A stretch of 61,820 nt of DNA. Origin: Alphaproteobacteria bacterium (GTDB lineage: Bacteria > Pseudomonadota > Alphaproteobacteria > ATCC43930 > CGMCC-115725). Location of the stretch: NCBI GenBank assembly GCA_019240125.1, contig JAFAYW010000192.1:1-61820 (forward strand), given 5' to 3'. Each line of letters starts with the position of its first letter. Position 1 is the first letter of the stretch. A program made the translations under genes and the position numbers. This document shows positions 18,429 through 27,400 of this stretch, piece after piece. Under the pieces are notes generated by a model that did no database searches, was not told the DNA's origin, and worked only from the letters and a program-made list of their open reading frames with translations.

Positions 18429-21400
18429 CAGCGCACCCAAATCTCCACCAGACGATCGGGCGGCGGCGCGGGCTGATCGGAGGGCAGGATGCCGCGCAGA
18501 TCGTCTCGCGCGGTCAGCTTGATCTTGCTGCTGTCGACCAGATCGTGTGCGAGGAGAGCACGCACCGCACCCGCCTCGGCAACCGCCCGGGCGCGTCCAT
18601 CGCCGGGGGCGCGGCCACCCGCCGCGTAGGTGATCACCTCGATCTGGTACGTGCGGCGCTGCGCGATATCGGCCAGCACATCGCGATATTGGCGCATCGA
18701 CGCCGGATCGAACCGGCTGTTTGCGGAGTCGAAGCGCAGCGAGAAGTGATGCGGCAGTGTCGGGCGGGCCGAAACCGCTTGCTGGAACGTCGTGCTGATA
18801 TCGGATTTCGACACACGGCAGGCCGATAATTCACCGCCGCTCATTTCGGCCGCGGCGAAGGATTGGTCCAGGACCGCCTCGTTCGACCCGTCATTGACGA
18901 CGACGCCGCCGATCTTCTTGCCGGTGGCGCTCGGCAATACCACGAACAACGCCGGCGCGGCACTCGCCGCGCTGCACGCCGCCGCCCTGAAGCTCGCGAT
19001 TGCCGCCAGTGCGATATCCTGCGGCGACGCCTTCTTCACTCCGGCGATGCTGGCCTGTACCGAATCCGCGGCTGCCTGCGATGTCGCCGCGTCGAGCACG
19101 GCAGCTTCGCTGCTGGCGATGCTGGCGAGCGCCTGCACCGCGGTCTGCGCCGTTTGTATCGCGGTCGTTGTGGTCATCGGCGGCAGGGCTGCCCCGGCAC
19201 TGGTGACCGTCAGCACGCCGCCCACAAAGCTGATCTGATAATTGGATGTCGTGCTCAACGTGCCTTGCGTGATCGGATAGGTGCCCGCGGGGCTGGCGGT
19301 GTTCGCCGGCGTCGCCAACTGCCCCGTCAGCGTATCGCCATTGTAAAGAGCACCCGCCGACAGATTAAAGGTGAGCGCTGGATTGGCGGCGCCGGCACCA
19401 CGCGTGACGCTATTGGCCACAACGGTCAGCGGTTCTGGGCTGATCGTTCCGATTGCGGCCGCAACCGCATTGCTGGCCAGAACATAGTTGCTGGCCGCCC
19501 CGCCGCCGAGCGATAGCCCGGACGCGCTTACGGTTAAACCGGTGCCGACACTGGACGATGAGTACGTCCCCGAGGATGGTGTATTCAATGTAACCGCATC
19601 ACCCACCACCGTGCCGCCGAGGCTGAAATTGGCCGCAGTCAATTTGCCGGCCGTGGTAGTACCGTCATAGGTTTTACCGATTGTGCCAACCAGGCTTGCC
19701 GTCAAAACCGCGGGGTTGATCGTCAACTCGCCATTCACATAGCTGATCGTGTAATTGGTCAAACCGGTTCCCGCCGCGGCGCTCGGTACGATGGCGTAGG
19801 GCGATCCCGCCACTCCGGCCGTCGCCGCCGCACCGCCGCTGATCAGCGTCACACCGCCGACTGTGTCGCCATTGACGAGCCCCGTGGCGGTGAAACCAGT
19901 GGTGCCGAGCGCGAGCGCCTGCCCATAGGTCTTGCCTTGGTTGGTGGCGGCGATTGTCAGCGCAGCCGGAGTAATGGTCAACGCCGTGGCGTTCCCCGGC
20001 GCCTGGACAAAAGTGTAGTTGCCACTGAGAGGCGTCAGCCCCGATCCGGTGATCGCATAGGCGCCGACATTGCTGCTCGCGGTCGCGCCACTGGTGAACG
20101 ATAAGTTGCCGGTCGTGGCATTGGCCTGAGTGTCACCGCCGACAAAGCCGGTGACCGAGCCGCTGAACGCGGGATTTACCGCGCCATAAACACGCGTCGC
20201 GGAATTTGCGCTGTATGTCAGGGGCGCAGCTGCGACAACGTAGTTATTTGGTAACGGGTTTGTGAAGCTCAGCAGATAATTGTTATTGGTACTGCTCAGC
20301 ATCAGAGACCCGACGCTCTGGCTATAGGTTCCGGCGTTCTGCACCACCGTAGTTGTCGAGCCATTGAACGCCATGCTGCCGCTGAGCTTGATGGCTGCCG
20401 ACGCCAGGGTATCGCCGCCCTGTAATCCGCCTACGGTGTAGTTACCGAGCGTGTCGGAATAACCTGGGTTGTTTAGCGCGGTTCCGTTATAGGTCGTCGA
20501 AACCGCGTTTGGCGTTAGCGTCAGAGAGGCCGGGGCGATCACGTAGTTGTTCGGCACCGGGTTGGTGAAGTTGAGCTTGTAGTTGCCGCTGTTGCTGCTC
20601 AGCACCAGCGTGCCGACAGCCTGGGAGTAGGTGCCGGCATTCTCCACGACGGTGCCGGGCGCGCTGTTGAACGCCATGCTGCCGCTGAGACCGATACCGG
20701 CGGAGGCCAGCGTCTCCTTCGCCTGGAGTCCGCCGATCGTATAGTTGCTCAGCGTGTCGGAATAAGCCGTATTATTCAGCGCCACCCCGTTGTAGGTGGT
20801 CGACACCGCGTTTGGTGTCACCGTCAGCGATGCCGGGTTTATCACATAGTTGTTGGGCGTGGGGTTTGCGAAACCCAGCTTATAGTTGCCATTGTTGCTG
20901 TTCAGCGTCAGCGAGCCGGCACCTTGCGTATAGGTTCCGGCGTTCTGCACCACCGTCCCCGTTGAGGCGTTGAACGCCATGCTGCCGCTGAGCCCAATGC
21001 CCGCGGACGCCAGCGTCTCCGATCCCTGTAATCCAGTAATGGTATAGTTGCTCAGCGTATCCGAATAAGCGGCATTATTCAGCGCGGTCCCGTTATACGT
21101 CGTGGTGACCGCATTTGGCGTCACCGTCAACGACGCCGGGACGATCACATAATTGTTCGGCGCCGGATTTGCGAAACTGAGCTTGTAGTTGCCATTGTTG
21201 CTGCTCAGCGTCAGCGAGCCGACACCTTGAGTGTAGGTTCCGGCATTCTCCACGACGGTGCCGGCCGCGCCGTTAAACGCCATGCTGCCGCTGAGGCCGA
21301 TGCCGGCCGAGGCGAGAGTCTCCTGCGCCTGTAGCCCTGTGATCGTGTAGTTGCTCAGCGTGTCGGAATAACTCGCGTTATTCAGCGCGGTTCCATTATA

Positions 21401-24400
21401 GGTTGTCGAGAATGCAGTTGGCGTCACCGTCAACGACGCAGGGACGATCACATAGCTGTTCGGTGCCGGATTGGTAAAGTTGAGCTTATAGTTGCCGCTG
21501 TTGCTGCTCAGCACCAGCGTGCCGAGAGCCTGGGAGTAGGTGCCGGCATTCTGCACCACCGTGCCGGTCGCGCCATTGAACGCCATGCTGCCGCCGAGGC
21601 CGATGCCCGCCGACGCCAGCGTCTCCTGCGCCTGCAGCCCCGCGATCGTGTAGTTGCTCAGCGTGTCGGAATAACCCGTATTGTTCAGCGGCGCCCCGTT
21701 GTAGGTCGTTGATACCGCATTGGGCGTTACCGTGAGCGGGGCTGCGTTAATCACGTAGTTGTTCGGAACCGGATTAGTGAAGTTGAGTTTGTAATCGGCA
21801 AAATTACTGCTCAGTACCAGCGACCCGACACTCTGGGTGTAAGTGCCTGCGTTCTGCACGACTGTGCCCGGCGAGCCATTGAACGCCATGCTGCCGCTGA
21901 GCCCGATGCCCGTCGACGCGAGCGTCTGCTGCGGCTGCAGCCCCGCGATCGTGTAGTTGCTCAGCGTGTCGGAGTAACCCGCATTGTTCAGAGCCATCCC
22001 GTTGTAGGTCGTTGATACCGCATTCGGCGTCACGGTCAGCAACGCCGGGGTGATCTGCCCGATCGGTCCAGGGTTGGCGGACAGTAGATAACCGTATACC
22101 GGAATGCCATTCTGGCTCGCCGCGACCGAGCCTCCGGTGAAGTTGACATCGATGTTATTGCCGACATTTGGTGCCGGTGGACCGGTGTAGGAGCCTACGG
22201 GGCTGATTCCCGTAACGGTATCCCCGTTGATCGTCCCGCTTGTGGTGTAAGCGGCCAGCGCTGTTGGTAAGCTATCGGTTCCGTCGTAGGTTTTTGTAAC
22301 GCTATTGATGGTGAGCGTCTCGGGCGAGCTATAGAGGAAGCCGTTGGTGTTGAGCACGGCCGGCGCCGCGGGATAACTGATCCCGTACTGGATGAATCCC
22401 GGCACGAGCCCACCGTAAACATTGGCTGCGGTCGGATCGTTGCCATATATCAGCCAGTTCGTTCCGGCCGTGATCACGCCGCCGCCCAGACTGCTGTTAT
22501 TTTTGAACAACCCGCTGGTAACCAGCGTTACAGCGCCGCCGGTAACACTCGACTTTGTACCCAGAGTCAGATCGCCGGTGGCATTCAATGTTATGGTGCC
22601 GGTGCCAGCACCCACCGGGTCAGTAACCGTCAGCGGCGACGCCGCGCCGCTCGTCGTCACCGTGATCATGCCGCCATCTGTGACAATGCCTGTCGGCGCC
22701 TGTCCGTTCTCGATAGTCAATGGCGCGGCGTTGTTAAACGCAAAGCTGCCACCTCCTGTAACATTGGCTGCCAGGCCGCCCACCAGATTATTGCCACCTA
22801 AGGTTATCGCGCCGGATGTTGTGGCGAGATAAACCGCGTTACCCGCCTGGATGACGCCGCCCGGCGCCTCGCTGATCGGGCCCCCCGCTGTAAGCTTCAC
22901 AGTGTCGGCGAGGGTCGAAACCCCTGGCTCGAGGCTGGGCGCCGTGCCGATCGGGACTGTCGTGCCCGCCATCAGCGGCGCAATGGTGAACCCGCCGGTG
23001 TTGTTGAACGTGATCGCGCCATTTCCGAGACCGAGCGGCATCGCGACATTCAACGAGGCTAACGTAACGTTTCCAGTAATCGTATTCGCGCCACCGAGAT
23101 CGATGTCGTTGGTCATACCGTTGCCGGCGAGCGCCGTGACGGCGATCAGCGAGGGCGCGGAAATGACGCCGTTGCCTGACTCGCGAACAAAACCATTCGC
23201 GAACAGCGTCATCACCGAACCGCTGCTCATGGTGGCGGAGATCATCAAGTTCGGCTCGCCATTATCGACCATGAGGGTGAGCGCGCCGGGCGTCGTTACC
23301 GAGCCCTCAACGTTCAGATCGATGCCGTTGCGCAGAACAAGGTCGCCCGACATCGTATTGCTGAAGGGCCCCAGTATCGCGATGTTGTTGAACGCGGTAC
23401 CATTGAAATTGGCGCCGCCGACTGCACTGCCGGTCAAGGTTCCGGCAGTAATCGCACCGCCTGGCATCTCCGTGATCTGTCCGCTGATCGCCAGCGCCAC
23501 CGTGCCGTTGTTCATCGCATTCAGCAGACCCGTCAGGTTGACGCCGGTCGAGTCCGTAAAGCTGAAGCCGCCGCTGGTAGCGTTGGTCCAAGCGCCGAGC
23601 GCGCCGACCACGTTGGCTCCGGGCATCGTCGCGCCACCCGTCGAAGTTCCCGTGAGCGTTCCGGCGGTGATGATTGAACCAGCGGTTTGTATTACAAGCC
23701 CCGACGAGGCGAGTTTAACCGTGCTGTTGGTCCCGGCCGTTACATCATCATTCAGTGTCAGCGAGCCAGAGATCAGTGTTACCGCGCCGGTGGAGGAAAT
23801 GGCGCCACTGGTAGCCAGCGCTCCAGTCGCTGTGAAGCTGATACCGGTTGTCTGAGAGCCGACATCGGTCCAGGGCCCGAACGAGCTGACCTCGTTGGCG
23901 TTGTTCAGAGTGGCGCCGCCGGTCGAGTTGCCGAGCACCTCGAGGGCGGTAATCGTGCCGCCGGTCTGGGTCACGGCGCCGGCGGGGGTGAGGGCATTCA
24001 GTCGCACGCTGGCGCCAGGCGCATCGATATCGTATGCGACGGTCATCGTTCCGGCGCTGCTGAGCGAGATGGAATTGCTGGAGGAGATCGTCCCGCCAGT
24101 CGTCAGATCGAGCGCACTGACAAAACTGATCTTTCCGTTGCCGGTATCGCTCCACGGCCCAAACGCGCTGACCTGATTGCCCGAGAAGGTGCCATGGGAC
24201 GAATCGGGGAACGCGGCGCCGCCAACCGAGCTGCCGGACAACGCGCCAGCCGTGATGACCCCCGCAGTCTGGCTAACGGATCCCGATGCCGTCACTTTGA
24301 CATTACCGGACGTTCCGACGCCGATCGACTGATCGATATTGAACCCGCCTGCGTTCGTTGCGATCAGCTGAAGGTTCGGCAGGCTCAAATTGGCGATGCT

Positions 24401-27400
24401 TCCGAGCAGCTTGCCGGCTTCCGTTCCAGAAGTGGCAAGATCGCTGAAATCGGCGGCAGCGGCCGACAGGTGCTGAGTGCCGGTGGTGAATCGCAGCAAG
24501 GTGTTGTCGATACCGACGGTTTGTGGGCCGCCGTGGCTGACGGAGTCGGTGAATACACCACCGTTCACAGCCCCGGCCCCGCCGCCGTAGGCGTATACTA
24601 ACAGGCTGTCGCCGGGGGAAACGGATTGGGGCGGTAGCGTGTAGTAGTAGTACCCGTTCGCTCCGCTCGGCGTTTGTATCGCGATACCAGAACCACCGCT
24701 CGACAACGCGGTGACGGTGCTACCAGCGCCACCGACTACAGTGCCGCCAGGGTCGGAGTAGACGTAACCGGAAACCACCGTCGGGGCGGCGCCGCCATAC
24801 TGCGTCGCGAAATACGGATACGTGACGTTTGGTACGATGCTCCAGGTATCCATGCCGAAGCCGGCAGGAAGTTGCGTCTGCAATATCGGCAAGGCGGTCG
24901 GCGGTGCGCCAGCCATCGTCCAGCCCAGGCCCGTGCCAAGCCCGGTCAAGACACCGCTCGTCACCGTATCCCAGTATCCGTCGGTCGGCGCCGTCCCACC
25001 GGCGATCAGACCGCCAAGCAATCCGGTGCCACTGACCGGCCCGGTCGAATACACAAACTCGACAGTTCCGTCATTCTGTCCGACCAGGCCGCCGATCTGC
25101 GGGAGTGCACCCGGATTGTCGGTCAGTGTTCCGATAAAACCGCTCACCGCCGCGGTCGAATAGGCGGTCGTGATCGTGCCGCCTTGATTCCATCCGACGA
25201 GGCTGCCGACATAACTGCCGTTGCCGGGCCTCGTGCCGGTAACCGAGCCGCCGATCAGCGCGACATTCTCGATCAGCCCGGTATTGGTAACGACACCGAA
25301 CAGTCCGACATATTGGCTGTAATCAGGGTTGTATTGCGGATCGTTCGTAGCATACGGCTTGATGAACAGGTTATCGATGGCATGGAAACCGCCATTGAAC
25401 TGTCCGCTGAATTGCGGCCCCCCGGCCTGATTGCCAAGCGGCTGAAACCCCGTCCTGTTCCAGATATCGCCATTCGAGCCGGTACCGGTCGCGTCGATCG
25501 TACCGCCGAGCGTATAGCTCGCGCCCATGTTCAGCGCGATGAGCTGCAGTTGATGCGCATTCTGAATGGTCGTTGAATATTCGCTCGCCAGCATCGGCAG
25601 CGTGCCCATCAAGACATTCAGGTTCTGGGCCGCCATTGAGTCGGGCAGCAAGTCGAGCGGCGACACCATCACCCAGTTGTTTCCGGTTGCCGCACCATCG
25701 TTGTTGGTGAAGTTGAAGGCCGGATAGGAGGACGCGAGTAGTGGATTGTTGCCGTTGACGCTGAGGCCCGTCAGCGTCGTCGGCGTACCATTGTTGCTGT
25801 CTGTGCCAATTCCGACGCCAGTCCCGGCGCGGTCCTGGTCCAAATAACTGTTTGTGACCGCGCCAGTGTTGATACCCGCCAACCCGCCGAAGGAGCCGGC
25901 CGTTCCGCTAACGCCTCCCGCCGCGTAGGTGACGTTTACTGTGCCGCCGTAATTTCCTCCGACCAACCCGCCGACATACGAGTTGCTGCCGCCGGTCACC
26001 GTGCCGGTGGCGTAGGCATTCTGGATCATGCCGCCGTTATAGCCCACCAGCCCGCCGACAGCCTGGCTGCTCGGCGCATTCACGGCGCCGGTAGCATAGG
26101 AATTGGAGATCGTTGCTCCCGGGGCATTATACCCGACAAGCCCGCCGACGCTGCCGCCATCTCCCACGCCCGCCGACGAATACGCATTTGTTATTGTGCC
26201 GTAATTGGCCCCGACAAGAGCGCCGACATACGGAGTTTGCGCGGTCGGTACCGGTATAGGTATGGGCATGGGCGGCGGCGGAACGTCGGCGACCGACCCT
26301 CCGATAATGCCGATATTGCTGATCACGCCAGCCACACCGAGCTGACCGAACAAGCCGACCGTCGTGTCAACCGCGTCTTCGATGGTCAGATTCGTAATGA
26401 CATTGCCCAGCCCGTTGAATGTGCCGGTGTAGGCACTGGTGGCATTTCCAATCGGCGTGACCGCAACATTGGTCAGATCGACATCGTTGCCGAGCACGAA
26501 ATTGCCCGACAGATTTTTGTTGATGGCTTGCAGCTGACGCCCGGTCAGGACCGCCGTATAAAGCTTATTGTCGCTGGGAAGATATACCGGCCCCGGGTTG
26601 CTCAACAGATAAGGTGTCGTCTGATTGTTCGCATTGCCCCAGATCATTGGATCAAACCCGTTGGGCAATGAAGCGGCGAGCGTCGTCGTCGCCTCTCCGG
26701 CGACAGCGATGTTTTTTATGGTACTAAAGCCAACCCCTTGAATGTTTGGCGTCGTATCGGTTGTTGTATCCCAATAGCCGCTTTGCACCATGCCAGTATT
26801 TCTACCAATCAGGCCGCCACTGAGCTCAAACCCGCTGACGATGCCCGTCGCATAGACACCGCCGTTGAGCGCATTGTTGTTCACCCCGACCAAGCCGCCG
26901 GCGCTAAAACTGCCGGATACATTTCCGACGGCGTAGGAGTCGGTGATCGTGTTCTCGTTATCCCCAACCAATCCGCCGGCGCTGGCGGCAGTGTTGTCCG
27001 CTTGCACGTTGCCAGAGGCCCATGACGTCTTGATCGTGCCTGAGGTGCCGTTGCGCCCAACCAGGCCGCCGACATCCGCAAAGCCAGCGCTTGAACTGAC
27101 CATGACGTTTACGAAGGCATTCACAATCGTGCCGTTGTTGAGGCCGACCAGGCCACCTACCGCATTAGCAATGGCCCCGCTGGCGGCGACCGAGCCGCTC
27201 GTCACCCCGACATTTTCGATCGTGCCATTCATTCCGAGCTGACCGAACAGCCCGGCATCGGCCACGCTGGTCATCTCCGCCAGGTTCGAGATCGTGTTGC
27301 CGAGCCCGTTGAACGTGCCGGTATACGCCGTGGCGGTATTGCCGATGGGGGTGAAATTACCCGCGCTGCCAAGGTCGATGGCAGTGGCCAGCGCGTAATT

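Noticed and set aside
20225-22042. Regular repeats as a CRISPR array
   Set aside because: Units are 303 bp, in frame and coding, without the short repeat and unique spacer pattern.
22422-23855. Long plus-strand frames over the exoprotein (for example 22422-22832 and 22851-23855)
   Set aside because: They are antisense to a continuous 3,900-codon gene with clear domains and have low-complexity Pro/Val sequence expected from its complement.
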